Of a DNA stretch of 64,000 nucleotides, positions 63,860 through 64,000 are shown one piece after another. The DNA is from Oegoconia quadripuncta (lineage: Eukaryota; Arthropoda; Insecta; Lepidoptera; Autostichidae). The translations under genes and the position numbers were made by a program. The stretch is taken from contig OX438745.1 of the NCBI GenBank assembly GCA_949316235.1, positions 1,741,001-1,805,000 of the forward strand, in the 5' to 3' direction. Under the pieces are notes generated by a model that was not told the DNA's origin, made no database searches, and saw only the letters and a program-made list of their open reading frames with translations. Each line of letters begins with the position of its first letter. The first letter of the stretch is position 1.

Positions 63860-64000
63860 TTTTTTTTTTTTTTTATATGAGAGGGCGGCAAACGAGCATG
63901 CGGGTCACCTGATGGATAGCAATCACCGCCGCCCATGGACACCCGCAACACCAAAAGGGTCACAGATGCGTTGCCGGCCTTTGAGGAAGGTGTAGGCTCG
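63860..64000 (-). mobile_element. Rep-G retroposon, cut by window edge
   Basis: Poly-T, GAGAGGGCGGCAAACGAG to GGAAGGTGTAGGCTCG at the last base. Confidence 0.78.

Overview
This window looks like nuclear DNA from a moth or butterfly (Lepidoptera). It is AT-rich, its genes are split by introns, and it is packed with transposable elements. The repeats include tRNA-headed SINEs, Lep1-like Helitron fragments ending in CTAGT, RTE/CR1/Jockey/R1-type non-LTR pieces, and several DNA transposons. The species call rests on these repeat types and is an inference; no database was searched.

Host genes. (1) The last two coding exons of the translocator protein gene (Tspo) lie on the + strand at 6052-6146 and 8173-8385; its earlier exons are probably left of the window. 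(2) On the - strand, seven exons between 63234 and 45841 join in perfect phase into the C-terminal 379 residues of a coiled-coil protein that resembles the outer-dynein-arm docking complex family ODAD1/CCDC114/CCDC63. Its 5' exons lie right of the window. (3) A possible broken exon on the - strand (22864-23051) has a good splice donor but an in-frame stop.

Mobile DNA, left to right. 1-13.4 kb: SINEs, RTE and CR1-like 3' ends, a 228-bp MITE, and a palindromic MITE split by a SINE. 13.5-20.8 kb: one complete Ty3/gypsy LTR retrotransposon (13538-20803) with apparently identical 264-bp LTRs, a 4-bp target duplication, one gag-pol frame and a 7-copy 73-bp tandem array before the 3' LTR. 21-34 kb: dense SINE and non-LTR debris. 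34.4-36.0 kb: a decayed element with a pogo/Tigger-like helix-turn-helix and a repeated AAGGCCT motif. 36.1-37.3 kb: the 228-bp MITE carrying a 960-bp R1-clade insertion with a 14-bp target duplication. 41.7-42.4 kb: a non-LTR reverse transcriptase C-terminal half. 52.5-53.3 kb: a 766-bp hAT-like element with an 8-bp duplication. 55.0-58.0 kb: a 2960-bp Tc1/mariner element with an apparently intact, intron-containing transposase.

Local repeat names used below. SINE-A: tRNA-like head CCGCCTCCGTGGCTCAATG, tail GTTGTGCATAAAA. SINE-B: head with GGTGTAATGGTTAG, body with GGCGCTGTGTGTATGTG. Rep-G: GAGAGGGCGGCAAACGAG. NL-B, NL-C, NL-D and NL-K: non-LTR 3'-end families. MITE-1: ends CAGTTCTCGAGG. MITE-2: ends AGGTCCTTACCTATGAAATT. 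MITE-3: ends AATGGTGTCGATTCGG. Almost all open frames outside the genes named above are repeat-derived or chance.
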